Assembly: GCA_022449765.1 (NCBI GenBank)
Contig: JAKUPZ010000002.1
Span: 103,447 to 167,446, forward strand
Source of the DNA: Dehalococcoidia bacterium
Lineage (GTDB): Bacteria; Chloroflexota; Dehalococcoidia; Lucifugimonadales; Australimonadaceae
Length of the DNA stretch: 64,000 nucleotides
Reading direction: 5' to 3'
Shown here: one piece after another, positions 1-8,455 of the stretch
How the letters are laid out: the number at the start of each line of letters is the position of its first letter
Position numbering within the stretch: position 1 is the first letter of the stretch
Translations under genes and position numbers: made by a program
The notes under the pieces: generated by a model
The model's input: only the letters and a program-made list of their open reading frames with translations
What the model was told of the DNA's origin: nothing
Databases searched by the model: none

Positions 1-640
1 AAGGAACACCTCCACGCTGCGCAGAAAAATCAGGAGGAAGATTTTTTGATGCAGCGTGACATAACCGACTAGGTAAATTCAGCATTGAGCGATAAGTTGG
101 TCCAAACACTCCACTTATTCGCATAGAGACAATTTTTAATGATGACTGTATTTGATAATTTTGTGCGAAATTATGCGCTAATACTTCCCATGCTTTTTTA
201 AAAGCCCCTGGTTGAATGGCTCCAGATAGAGAGACTGCGGTGTCTTCATAAAACGGACCTTCGGGTAATTCGGCAAATATTGCTCCATTGGATGCCCAAA
301 ACAATTTCTCGACACCACTTTTTAACGCTCCCTCAAAAAAATGGGAAAGTTTATCCATATTTATACGGATATCTTCTGCTGGATCAGAAGAGGATTTCCG
401 ATGGATAGCTAAATTAATTATTGTATTGACGTTATGTTCCTTAGATAGACGTTCAATAGCTCCGGGCTCCCCAATATCAATTTGCTTGATAAGTAGCCCA
501 TTTTTCACTTCTTGTCTCAGAAAACTAGGAGGTTCTAGATTTTCATATGAAGTTACAACAACGCTTTCTCCTGCGTCAGTAAATTTTTTGACCACATGCG
601 CTCCGATAAAACCAAACCCTCCGGTGATAAGCGTTGTCAT
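1..640 (-). CDS. NAD-dependent epimerase/dehydratase, 3' part missing
   Basis: The reading frame runs leftward from an ATG at 640 to the window edge, giving 213 codons, so the C-terminus is not seen. The protein opens with TLITGGFGFIGAHVV, the GxxGxxG dinucleotide-binding motif of extended short-chain dehydrogenases. A later stretch, NLAIHRKSSSDPAEDIRINM, fits the family's central strand and helix, and WASNGAIFA followed by an FKKAWE segment lies where the catalytic Ser and YxxxK are expected. The YxxxK tyrosine seems replaced by Phe, so catalysis is uncertain. The start overlaps the ileS stop by four bases (ATGA), which implies translational coupling at the end of the long minus-strand operon. 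The substrate (nucleotide sugar or other) cannot be told. Confidence 0.75.
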   Translation of the reverse strand, partial: MTTLITGGFGFIGAHVVKKFTDAGESVVVTSYENLEPPSFLRQEVKNGLLIKQIDIGEPGAIERLSKEHNVNTIINLAIHRKSSSDPAEDIRINMDKLSHFFEGALKSGVEKLFWASNGAIFAELPEGPFYEDTAVSLSGAIQPGAFKKAWEVLAHNFAQNYQIQSSLKIVSMRISGVFGPTYRSMLNLPSRLCHAASKNLPPDFSAQRGGVP

Positions 641-3600
641 AGGATTTTCACTTCGGTCTTTGTGATTCCGATATTCAATATGACCCCCTCAATTTCGTGT
701 TGCTCCGAATAGGCATTTTGTGTAGGCGTTTCAAAGTGCAAAGTATCGCTTAAAGTTTCTTCTTTTAAGTAACTTGCATGCTTTCTAAGTGCATTTGAAG
801 AATGGGAATGGGTGCAATCGATATAGCAAACTATACGGTCTTCAATCTTTAGTCCCGCGCTTTTTCTCATGTTTTGTATTCGATGAATTATTTCTCGGGT
901 GAAGCCTTCGTCGAGTAAATCTTCAGTAATAAGAGTGTTAATCCCTACGATTAGCCCATCTGACGAACTTTCCATACTTGCAATTACGTCATCTTTTGGT
1001 TGAAGCTCAATTAGTAAATCCTCGGCAAGTAAATTGGATTGTTCGATAACTACGCTTCCATCTTTAGCTAGGCTCTGCATTAGTAGCGAGGCATTGGCAC
1101 TCTCGATCCCTGCTCGAACTTTGCTCAGTGTAGAGCCAAGTTTTGGCCCTAGAACCGGCAGGTTTGGTTTGATTACGTAATTACCAATATCTTCTGCAGA
1201 AGCAATAGATATTGTTTTAACATTTAGCTCTTCACGAATTTGATTTTCGACAAGCGGAATTAGCGCGCTATCTTCAGGTCTTGGGCGAACCAGCAGGCTA
1301 GCTAATGGTTGCCTTACTTTAATTTTTCCCTTACTACGCGCACTTCTACCTAAGCTTGCAATTCGCTTAGCTAGCCTTACTGCACGAGAAAGTTCATTAT
1401 CAATTAGAAGTTCGTTTGAAACAGGGAAGTCAGATAAATGCACACTTTTCGGTGAGTTTTTTGGTGCAAGGTTTTGGAAAATAGCGTCAGAAATAAATGG
1501 AGCTAAAGGTGCTATCAACTTACTAACTGTCAAAAGGCAAGAATATAGACTGACATAAGCCCAAATTTTGTCATCATCATTTTCTGATTTCCAGAACCTT
1601 CGGCGGCTACGCCTTACATACCAATTTGATAATAAATCTACGAAGTCTTGTATTTTACGCCCTGCTGAAGTGGGATTAATTTCGTCTAGATCGTTAGAAA
1701 CTTGCTTGACCAGCTCGTTTAACTCCGAAATTATCCATTTATCGAGTTCATTTGGAGGTAGCTCAGCTAAGTCAGGGCTTCCTGTTTCAGTTTTCCAAAA
1801 CGAAGAATATTTATCTGCATCGAAATTATCTATATTTGCATAGGTCGTGAAGAAACTATATGTATTCCATAAAGTAAGAATGAATTGCCGTAACGTTTCT
1901 TGCACGAGTTCTGTCGAAAATCTTCGTGCTTCTGAAGCTGGAGCTGCTGTGAATAGATACCACCGTAATGCATCCGCACCGTGTTCTGAAACTACGTCCC
2001 AAGGGTTCACCACATTTCCCTTGGATTTGGACATCTTTTCCCCTTTGCCATCTAGAATGAGGCCTAGAACCAAGCAGCTTTCAAAAGAAGGTTTATCAGC
2101 AATTAATGTAGACAGTGCAAGGAGGCTATAAAACCATCCACGAGTTTGGTCAACCGCTTCAGTAATATAATTCGCAGGGAAAAAAGGACTTTCGATTAGA
2201 TCATCAATATTATTGAGTGTTATGGGGTTTGAATCGGGCCCTTTTAAAGTTACTGGATAGTTCCATTGAGCAAATGGCATTGCACCTGAGTCAAACCATG
2301 CATCCGCAACTTCAGGTATGCGCTCCATAATTCCCGTGCACTGGTTACAGTTGATCTTTATTTGATCAATGAATGGTTTGTGTAAATCGAGATTGATGAA
2401 GTCAATATTTTCTGAGTTATTACACTGGCTTTGCAATTCAATTTTTGACCCGATTACTTTTAAATGTTCGCTATCGTCTTGACATCTCCATATGGGTATA
2501 GGCGTTCCCCAATATCGCTCACGGGACACTGACCAATCGATATTATTACGTAACCATTCACCGAACCTTCCTTCTTGAATATGTTCAGGTACCCATTTTA
2601 TAGCGCGATTTCCTTGCACCATTGCTTCCTTTTTAGAAGTAGTTTGTATGTACCACGAAGCTTTAGCGTAATACAGCAATGGTGTGTTGCAGCGCCAGCA
2701 GAAAGGGTAAGTGTGTAAATAAGGAGATGTATCTTTGAAAAGCAATTCCCTGTTCATCAAATCTTTGATGATTTCCTTATCCGCATCCTTTACGAACTTA
2801 CCGCCACCAGGGAAAGGACTTTGTAATGTTCCCTTTAAATCAACAGTATGAAACGTTTCAATGCCATGAGCCTTACCTAATTCAGCATCCTCTGCTCCAT
2901 ATGCCACGGCAGTATGCACTATGCCCGTACCGTCGTCAGTTGTGACATATGCAGCTGTTAAGACTCGATAAGTATGAGTATTAATCGGTAGTGAACTATA
3001 TGGTGGATCGTATTGAATTCCCGCGAGTTCGGTTCCTGAAAATTCAACAATTGGATCCCACTCATCTCCAAGGACTTTCGTCTTTAAATTAGATGCAACA
3101 ATAGCAAGTTCTTGCGATACGGTACTTGTACAAAGTACATATTTTTCATTTGGCCCGACTGCTAATGCTGCGTTGGCAGTTAATGTCCATGGAGTTGTGG
3201 TCCAAGCTATAAAGGAAGGTGTGCCGTTAGGCCAACTTCCTGCCTCGAAACCTATTTTCTTTAGAATGGCGTCCGATGCATGTGAATCTTGATTCTTAGA
3301 TAATCGGAATCTGACAAACACACTAGGGTCGGGCGTATTGTCCTTATACCCTAGTGCAACTTCATGGGAGCTTAAACTAGTTACGCATCTTGGACAGTGG
3401 GGAGTAACTTTATAGCCTTCGTACATAAGGCCTTGGTCCCATAATCTTTTAAAAATCTCCCATGCAGTTTCAATATAGGAATTGTGATAAGTGACGTAAG
3501 CGTTATCCATATCTAGCCAGACGCCTACGCGATCTGTCATGGACTCCCACTCTGAGACATATTTGAATACACTCTCACGACACTTTTGATTAAATTCTTG

Positions 3601-3957
3601 TATTCCAAAGTTCTCAATTTCTTGCTTGGAAGAAAGACCCAGTTCTTTTTCTACCTCGAGCTCAACTGGTAATCCGTGTGTATCCCATCCACCTCTCCGA
3701 AGCGGCCGATAGCCTTGCATTGTTTTGAATCGCAGAATGACATCTTTAAATGAACGAGAAAGTACATGATGAATTCCTGGACTACCGTTTGCAGTAGGAG
3801 GCCCTTCATAGAAAACAAAAATTGGTGAATGCGAGCGTATATTTTCAACTTCATCAAGGATCTGAATTTTTTGCCAATAATCAAGAATTTCCTGTTCAAG
3901 CTGAGGTAAGTTGATTTGGCTGGGAACGGGATTGTAGGCTGTGTTTTGGTTAGCCAT
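637..3957 (-). CDS. ileS: isoleucyl-tRNA synthetase, type II (eukaryote-like)
   Basis: Charges tRNA-Ile with isoleucine in the cytoplasm. The 1106 residues are longer than the roughly 930 of the type I enzyme and fit the IleRS2 class. The PPTANGSPGIHHVLSR block lies at residues 53-68, the CP1 editing domain shows TTTPWTLTAN (253-262) and GTGIVHTAVAYGAED (343-357), a cysteine pair PHCPRC sits near 187-191 and KMSKS is at 641-645. The C-terminal anticodon-binding and extension domains are complete. The adenylate signature reads GIHH (61-64) rather than HxGH, the swapped GXHH form known from some IleRS2 enzymes and linked to strong mupirocin resistance. It overlaps the upstream membrane-protein gene by eight bases and the downstream epimerase by four. 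No T-box leader is present, as it sits inside an operon. Confidence 0.98.
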   Translation of the reverse strand: MANQNTAYNPVPSQINLPQLEQEILDYWQKIQILDEVENIRSHSPIFVFYEGPPTANGSPGIHHVLSRSFKDVILRFKTMQGYRPLRRGGWDTHGLPVELEVEKELGLSSKQEIENFGIQEFNQKCRESVFKYVSEWESMTDRVGVWLDMDNAYVTYHNSYIETAWEIFKRLWDQGLMYEGYKVTPHCPRCVTSLSSHEVALGYKDNTPDPSVFVRFRLSKNQDSHASDAILKKIGFEAGSWPNGTPSFIAWTTTPWTLTANAALAVGPNEKYVLCTSTVSQELAIVASNLKTKVLGDEWDPIVEFSGTELAGIQYDPPYSSLPINTHTYRVLTAAYVTTDDGTGIVHTAVAYGAEDAELGKAHGIETFHTVDLKGTLQSPFPGGGKFVKDADKEIIKDLMNRELLFKDTSPYLHTYPFCWRCNTPLLYYAKASWYIQTTSKKEAMVQGNRAIKWVPEHIQEGRFGEWLRNNIDWSVSRERYWGTPIPIWRCQDDSEHLKVIGSKIELQSQCNNSENIDFINLDLHKPFIDQIKINCNQCTGIMERIPEVADAWFDSGAMPFAQWNYPVTLKGPDSNPITLNNIDDLIESPFFPANYITEAVDQTRGWFYSLLALSTLIADKPSFESCLVLGLILDGKGEKMSKSKGNVVNPWDVVSEHGADALRWYLFTAAPASEARRFSTELVQETLRQFILTLWNTYSFFTTYANIDNFDADKYSSFWKTETGSPDLAELPPNELDKWIISELNELVKQVSNDLDEINPTSAGRKIQDFVDLLSNWYVRRSRRRFWKSENDDDKIWAYVSLYSCLLTVSKLIAPLAPFISDAIFQNLAPKNSPKSVHLSDFPVSNELLIDNELSRAVRLAKRIASLGRSARSKGKIKVRQPLASLLVRPRPEDSALIPLVENQIREELNVKTISIASAEDIGNYVIKPNLPVLGPKLGSTLSKVRAGIESANASLLMQSLAKDGSVVIEQSNLLAEDLLIELQPKDDVIASMESSSDGLIVGINTLITEDLLDEGFTREIIHRIQNMRKSAGLKIEDRIVCYIDCTHSHSSNALRKHASYLKEETLSDTLHFETPTQNAYSEQHEIEGVILNIGITKTEVKIL

Positions 3958-4786
3958 TATGATTGGTTCCTTCGGCTAGTAAGGCTTGTCTTTGGGCTTC
4001 TTGCCGAATATGTGCTATGCGAAATCGTATTAAAACTGCAGCCATTCCAAGTTGAATACCAGCTAACATTAGCCAACGGAAGCTTTGTTCTAACATTTCA
4101 GCAATTCCCATAGTTCCTCTCAATAGTGGATCTTGCCAGCATGCAACGATACCGTGCGATACTGCTAAAGCTACTAATAATAAAGTTGTTTTTGCACCAG
4201 ACCGATCATCAGCTTCAACAACTCGTCGAGCTAGCCAGACTAGCACGATTATCTCACAAATTGAAAAGAGAGCTGCTATAAAAGTAAAGAATGGAGCCCA
4301 GCTTAGGCTGGTAGTACTTTCTACTTCAAATATTGGGAATCTCGCTGCTTGAGTCAGGATAAAGAAAGAGACAAAGCTAACGCCTAGTTGCCCTCCATTA
4401 TTTGAAATTATCACGGAGAGTATCAGGACTATAAGGTATATAAGGATATACGCAATTAAAAAAGCAATCGCAGTTATTTCAGTTGCGTCCCCTCCGGTAA
4501 AGAAACCTGTTGCCAGTAGAACTATAGCGCCTTGCCCTGCAGGTAGCCATGTAATCATCGAAAGCGGCAATCGGCGGCGAAGAGCAAAAGTGGAACCTGC
4601 CACTGTAGCGATAAGCAGAATGAAGCTTGGTGGAGTTAGTGAGCCTACTGATCCAGGAATCTCCAAAGCTCGCCAAGGCCAGGCGACTAAAGACGAAAGG
4701 GAAAGTAGCATGAAGGGAGTCCCAAGCGTAATCAGTAATCTAGTTCTGTCTGCAGGTGTAGTTTGCGGATCTAAGGCCGTAACCAT
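3950..4786 (-). CDS. hypothetical multi-pass membrane protein
   Basis: I do not recognise this 278-residue protein. After a polar N-terminus of about 17 residues it shows around seven hydrophobic segments, for example LLITLGTPFMLLSLSSLVAW, ITAIAFLIAYILIYLIVLIL and TLLLVALAVSHGIVACW, and ends in a charged tail rich in Arg, Gln and Ala. It begins one base after the jag stop codon and overlaps the ileS start by eight bases, so it is translated as part of the rpmH-to-ileS operon. Its place after yidC and jag hints at a membrane-biogenesis role, but this is guilt by association only. Confidence 0.8.
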   Translation of the reverse strand: MVTALDPQTTPADRTRLLITLGTPFMLLSLSSLVAWPWRALEIPGSVGSLTPPSFILLIATVAGSTFALRRRLPLSMITWLPAGQGAIVLLATGFFTGGDATEITAIAFLIAYILIYLIVLILSVIISNNGGQLGVSFVSFFILTQAARFPIFEVESTTSLSWAPFFTFIAALFSICEIIVLVWLARRVVEADDRSGAKTTLLLVALAVSHGIVACWQDPLLRGTMGIAEMLEQSFRWLMLAGIQLGMAAVLIRFRIAHIRQEAQRQALLAEGTNHNG

Positions 4787-4787
4787 A

Positions 4788-5510
4788 TTAATCCTGTTGC
4801 GTTTCAGTAGACTCGCGCCCCTTAGTTCTCCTTGGCTGACGAGTTTTTCTTTCGCTAGAGCTAGAATTCTCTACCGGACGTATTGTCACTTTCCGCTGTA
4901 TGCCTTCTCCTGAACTTATGGTTTCAACGCCTTCAAACTCGCTGAGAGTTGAATGGATAACTCGCCGGTCACCAGCTGGCATAGGTTCTAGGGCAATTTC
5001 TTCGTCATTATTTCGCACCCGTTGAGCAGTACGTTCTGCTAAAATCCGCAATTCTCGGTAGCGTCGATCTCGATACTTTTCGACGTCAATTATTACACCG
5101 ACGGACCGATCATTATTATTATTGATGATCATATTCACAACCATTTGAAGAGCTCGTAATGTTTCACCTTTTTTACCTATAATCAGGCCAGCATCCTCCC
5201 CTTGGATGTCGATGATTGCACGCTCTTCCGGCTGTTTCCCTGAATTACGGATGGTTGGAGAAACTTCGACATTAAGCAATGACAATATTTCCCGTACCGT
5301 ATGTATCGCATCACTTGCGACCCCATCGGTTTCAGTGATTAGTTGTACGCGAACCTTTGCCGGTTCAGAGCCAATACCTAAAATACCGGCTCTACCATTA
5401 CTAATTACGTCGACCTCTATTTCGTCTCGGCCTACGCCGAGCTCGAGAGTCGCGAGCTCTATCGCTTCTTCCACTGTCTTCGCTGAGCGGATTAGGCTCT
5501 GGTCCTCCAT
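4788..5510 (-). CDS. jag: Jag/KhpB RNA-binding protein (Jag_N, KH and R3H domains)
   Basis: A cytoplasmic RNA-binding protein of the SpoIIIJ-associated family, usually encoded next to yidC. Residues 1-50 form the Jag_N domain (AKTVEEAIELATLELGVG), the middle holds a KH domain with the GLIIGKKGETLRALQ loop, and the C-terminal third is an R3H domain (MPAGDRRVIHSTL) followed by a basic tail. I chose the ATG at 5510 because AAGGAGG lies seven bases upstream; an in-frame ATG at 5543 has no comparable site and would extend the protein by 11 residues. This start lies 110 bases inside yidC in another frame. The gene is followed after one base by the membrane-protein gene. Confidence 0.93.
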   Translation of the reverse strand: MEDQSLIRSAKTVEEAIELATLELGVGRDEIEVDVISNGRAGILGIGSEPAKVRVQLITETDGVASDAIHTVREILSLLNVEVSPTIRNSGKQPEERAIIDIQGEDAGLIIGKKGETLRALQMVVNMIINNNNDRSVGVIIDVEKYRDRRYRELRILAERTAQRVRNNDEEIALEPMPAGDRRVIHSTLSEFEGVETISSGEGIQRKVTIRPVENSSSSERKTRQPRRTKGRESTETQQD

Positions 5511-6336
5511 TGCCTTCCTCCTTATCTTGTATATATCCCCCAAGCGTTGGACCTAGCTTTGGAGATGAATTTCCTTCGGATGCAGTTGACTGAGGTATCA
5601 ATCCTCCCCAGCCTGTTACGAAATACTGCATAACTATTCCAATTAGAGTAGATGCTACCCAATAAATCACCAGCCCGAGAGGGAAAAATAAACTGAACAT
5701 CCCAAACATGACGGGGAACATAAATAGCATCATTCGCTGCGTACTTTGTTGTGCAGGGTCAGATGTGGAAACTTGGCTCATTTTTTGCTGCACGTACATA
5801 CTTAAGCCAGAAAGCCCTACAAGAATGAAACCTAAAGTACTCCCTGCGCGCATTGGCTCGAGCGCGAGGTCCATTCCAAGGAACGCACGATTAACAGGTA
5901 CTACTGAATCCAGTAAAGGTAACCAAGAATATAATTTCCCAGATAGGCCAGCCAAATTCTCTGGAGTAAACGGTAGTACACCATTAATTGCCCAAAAAAG
6001 CCCTATAAATATAGGCATTTGAATTACTAAGGGGCCTAAACACCCAACAGGATTAACACCTGTTTCTTTGTAAACTTTCATGGTCTCTTGGCCACGAAGC
6101 TGGGGGTTAGATTTGTATTTTTCGTTGATTTCCTTGATCCGAGGCTGAAGGCTTTGCATGCGTTTCATTTGACGTAACTGACGGACAACTAAGGGATAGG
6201 TAAGTGCCCGAACGATTACGGTGAAAGCAATAATTGCTATGCCTAAATTTGCGCCTAGTAGTACGTAGAGGCCCAATAGACTGTTCGTCATGGGTTTGGT
6301 AATTAATTCATTCCAAATCAGGCCCAAAAATTCCAT
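5401..6336 (-). CDS. yidC: membrane protein insertase YidC/OxaI family
   Basis: Inserts and folds proteins in the cytoplasmic membrane, alone or with SecYEG. At 311 residues it is the short form without the large periplasmic domain of Gram-negative YidC. The family landmarks are present: FTVIVRALTYPLVVRQLRQM with the conserved intramembrane Arg, the cytoplasmic hairpin LQPRIKEINEKYK, the GCLGPLVIQMPIFIGLFWAI segment, and later helices ending near TGWGGLIPQ. The C-terminal 40 or so residues are hydrophilic and very Arg-rich (DSRARRRPRRNRGRRN), like the ribosome-binding tails of OxaI homologues. That tail is encoded in DNA shared with the start of jag. An AAGG site lies in the end of the preceding gene, whose stop is three bases away. 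Confidence 0.96.
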   Translation of the reverse strand: MEFLGLIWNELITKPMTNSLLGLYVLLGANLGIAIIAFTVIVRALTYPLVVRQLRQMKRMQSLQPRIKEINEKYKSNPQLRGQETMKVYKETGVNPVGCLGPLVIQMPIFIGLFWAINGVLPFTPENLAGLSGKLYSWLPLLDSVVPVNRAFLGMDLALEPMRAGSTLGFILVGLSGLSMYVQQKMSQVSTSDPAQQSTQRMMLFMFPVMFGMFSLFFPLGLVIYWVASTLIGIVMQYFVTGWGGLIPQSTASEGNSSPKLGPTLGGYIQDKEEGNGGPEPNPLSEDSGRSDRARDSRARRRPRRNRGRRN

Positions 6337-6339
6337 AAC

Positions 6340-7512
6340 TTACCTTACATCCTCTAAGTTGCGAGCCCATGCAAGCTGCCTTGTTTCCATATCAATTGCG
6401 GTAATAGTTTCATCGATAGAATGTAGAAAGACTAAATTCTCGCTTGATGTTAATGGCGAGCGGACGCTGTCGCCAACGCGGCGGTCCCACAAGCGCGAGC
6501 CACTTACAGCATCGAGGACAACCATCATTCCTGCATCTGTTGCATATACTAGTTTGTCTTCATATAAAACAGGGGCGGCAAGTATAGGATCAATTTGAGG
6601 TTCATCAGGGTATACCCATCGAATACGACCCGTGCCTACATCGTAAGCATAAATATTCCCATCCATATTGGGAATGTAGAACGTATTTCCATCAGTAATA
6701 CTTCCTGCCCAAAACCAATTTTCCCCTGCGAATAATTTTTTAGATGAGCCTGTGAGAAGGTCTATCTCATAAAAATACTGGTCAAAGGTGCCCAAATACA
6801 GGTTATTACCTAGTATGGTCGGCGGCGATACAACAGCTCCTCCAAGTTTGGTTGGCGATACCCAATTTGTGGAGCAATCCGCAATAGAGATTGAATGTAC
6901 GTAATGGTTCAAATCTCCGAAATAAGCTACGCCATTCGCGGCGATTGGGGTCGTCCATAATTGTCCAATAGGATCTTCGTTTCTTGCGGGGTATCTGCAA
7001 ATTTCGGAGAGTGTTTGAGAATCGAGAACGTAGAGTCTGCCTTCATTTGCATCTTCCGCAGCAGCTACCACTAAGCGGTTCTCGTGCACAATTACCGAGC
7101 CTGCAATGCCCTTCGTCAGATCATTACCTCCTATTTCAAAACTTCGCATGTCTCTGAGATCGGTACGATTGAGAGATACTACAAGGCCGTTGTAAGTGCC
7201 AAAGTAAATGCGGTCTTCGTTTATCGTGGGAGTTCCGTATATTGCAGGGAAGCCTTGGTTCTGCTTGGTCTGAGGTGCTTCAAAGGGCGCAATTCTTGCA
7301 ATTCCGCCCTCAACGGATAATTGAATTAGCTTACCATCCTTAGTCCCAATATAAGTTGTGTCGTTGGAGACAGCTACACCAGACCAGCTTTGGGTTGCAG
7401 CGTTACGATTCTGACCTGTGCAACCTACGAGTATAGGTACAGCGATCAAGATAAGAAGCACACCAAAAAATAAGCGCCCCAAATTAAATTTACGAAAAAT
7501 GCTCAGACTCAA
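6340..7512 (-). CDS. PQQ-type beta-propeller lipoprotein
   Basis: The N-terminus is a lipoprotein signal: basic FRKFNLGR, a hydrophobic core, then a lipobox ending ILVGC with the acylated Cys at residue 31. The mature part consists of repeated PQQ/BamB-like blades such as DTTYIGTKDGKLIQLSVEG, EDRIYFGTYNGLVVSLN, NTFYIPNMDGNIYAYDVGTG and DKLVYATDAGMMVVLDAVSG, suggesting a seven- or eight-bladed propeller outside the membrane. Located between yidD and yidC, it may assist membrane or envelope protein assembly as BamB does in other bacteria, though a quinone-enzyme role is not supported because no dehydrogenase partner is near. It ends three bases before yidC. Confidence 0.85.
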   Translation of the reverse strand: MSLSIFRKFNLGRLFFGVLLILIAVPILVGCTGQNRNAATQSWSGVAVSNDTTYIGTKDGKLIQLSVEGGIARIAPFEAPQTKQNQGFPAIYGTPTINEDRIYFGTYNGLVVSLNRTDLRDMRSFEIGGNDLTKGIAGSVIVHENRLVVAAAEDANEGRLYVLDSQTLSEICRYPARNEDPIGQLWTTPIAANGVAYFGDLNHYVHSISIADCSTNWVSPTKLGGAVVSPPTILGNNLYLGTFDQYFYEIDLLTGSSKKLFAGENWFWAGSITDGNTFYIPNMDGNIYAYDVGTGRIRWVYPDEPQIDPILAAPVLYEDKLVYATDAGMMVVLDAVSGSRLWDRRVGDSVRSPLTSSENLVFLHSIDETITAIDMETRQLAWARNLEDVR

Positions 7513-7563
7513 ATATGTTTCCTCAATTAACTGTAGGCATGATTATGATGCATGCCTGATTCA

Positions 7564-7806
7564 TTACAAATGAAAATGATTAGATCGAGAGCCTCTATCA
7601 GGCACTGGGTCGTAACCATGATTTCCAAACGGATTACAGCGTACTACACGTTTTATTCCGATCCAACTTCCAACCCAAACACCATATTCCAGGATGGCCT
7701 GTTTAGTGTACTCAGAGCATGACGGAGTGTAGCGGCATTGACTTGGCCAATAGGGAGAAAGGATTTTTTGGTATAAGGTTATCAGTGACAGTAAGAACGT
7801 TTGCAT
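7564..7806 (-). CDS. yidD: membrane protein insertion efficiency factor YidD
   Basis: An 80-residue protein of the YidD family, membrane-associated and thought to help YidC-dependent insertion. It shows the hallmark cysteine block CRYTPSCSEYTKQAI at about residues 23-37 and the C-terminal CNPFGNHGYDPVPD signature. The N-terminal amphipathic helix LLSLITLYQKILSPYWP is typical. It starts four bases after the rnpA stop codon and is followed by 51 bases before the lipoprotein gene. Gene order rpmH-rnpA-yidD-yidC-jag is conserved over most bacteria. Confidence 0.96.
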   Translation of the reverse strand: MQTFLLSLITLYQKILSPYWPSQCRYTPSCSEYTKQAILEYGVWVGSWIGIKRVVRCNPFGNHGYDPVPDRGSRSNHFHL

Positions 7807-7810
7807 GTCC

Positions 7811-8194
7811 CTATCTTAATTTAGAAGTCGTAGTTTCGCGACCATCTGCATGAAGCAATTCTAATTTATTGCACAAATGCCAAGTTGCGTTTAACAATTC
7901 GGCGTGAGTGGCATTTAAAGCCGATTTTCTTGCGATAAACAGGATATCTCGTTCCTCGCGCAATGGAATCCTGCTAATTACATCTCTCAAAATTCTTTTA
8001 ATACGGTTTCGGTTTACTGCCAATGGCGATGTTCGTTTGCTTACAATGAAGCCATACCTAGAGTGTTTCAAGCCATTTGGTACAGTTCTAACTACAAGAA
8101 ATGTGTTTGAGCGAGACTTGCCCTGATCACGAAGGTTCTCGAAGTCACTTTTTAAACGCAACCGCTGCTCACGCCCGATGCGTTGAATGGACAT
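7811..8194 (-). CDS. rnpA: ribonuclease P protein component
   Basis: The basic protein subunit of RNase P, which removes the 5' leader from precursor tRNAs together with the RnpB RNA (not in this window). The 127 residues include the family signature VNRNRIKRILRD near 60-71 and the N-terminal RLKSDFENLRDQGKS block. The start is the ATG at 8194, twelve bases after the rpmH stop. Its product would help mature the two tRNAs found further right. Confidence 0.97.
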   Translation of the reverse strand: MSIQRIGREQRLRLKSDFENLRDQGKSRSNTFLVVRTVPNGLKHSRYGFIVSKRTSPLAVNRNRIKRILRDVISRIPLREERDILFIARKSALNATHAELLNATWHLCNKLELLHADGRETTTSKLR

Positions 8195-8206
8195 AACGAA
8201 TCTCGC

Positions 8207-8344
8207 CTATACGGTCAGCTTATGGCGGCCCTTTAAGCGGCGCGCACTAAGAACTCTGCGACCACCAGGAGTGTGCATGCGGTGCATGAACCCGTGGCGT
8301 CGTTGACGACGTCTTTTTTTTGGTTGCCAAGTACGCTTGGGCAT
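8207..8344 (-). CDS. rpmH: 50S ribosomal protein bL34
   Basis: A 45-residue, Arg/Lys-rich ribosomal protein: it begins [19 protein letters not shown] and contains [17 protein letters not shown], the full L34 signature. I chose the ATG at 8344 because homologues begin MKRTWQP or MPKRTWQP and because TTGGAG lies eight bases upstream; a frame extending to 8404 would add 20 residues with no family match. It is the first gene of the long minus-strand operon and has a near-consensus promoter. The usual neighbour dnaA is absent on the other side. Confidence 0.97.
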   Translation of the reverse strand: MPKRTWQPKKRRRQRRHGFMHRMHTPGGRRVLSARRLKGRHKLTV

Positions 8345-8375
8345 AAGAGTCTCCAAAAGGATTTTTAACCCGTCA

Positions 8376-8404
8376 ATTTTACTTTTGAGTAAGGAGAGTG
8401 TCAA
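8376..8404 (-). promoter_or_regulatory. sigma-70-type promoter of the rpmH operon
   Basis: Reading the minus strand, TTGACA (8399-8404) and TAAAAT (8376-8381) are separated by exactly 17 bases. Transcription would start near 8369, about 25 bases before the rpmH start codon. This is the only strong promoter seen upstream of the genes down to position 1, so it probably serves rpmH through ileS. Confidence 0.82.
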
Positions 8405-8455
8405 ATATGCGAGAGGATAAATTTACGGCAAAGTCTATTTTGGGGAATTATTTTC

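Noticed and set aside
288..665. Open frame of 125 residues on the plus strand
   Set aside because: It is the shadow of the epimerase on the minus strand, which shows a clear GxxGxxG motif; the plus frame has no family pattern.
3950..4200. T-box leader for ileS
   Set aside because: ileS overlaps the preceding coding gene by eight bases, so there is no room for a leader.
8345..8455. Replication origin between rpmH and tlyA
   Set aside because: Only one weak six-of-nine match to a DnaA box is seen, and no AT-rich unwinding region stands out.
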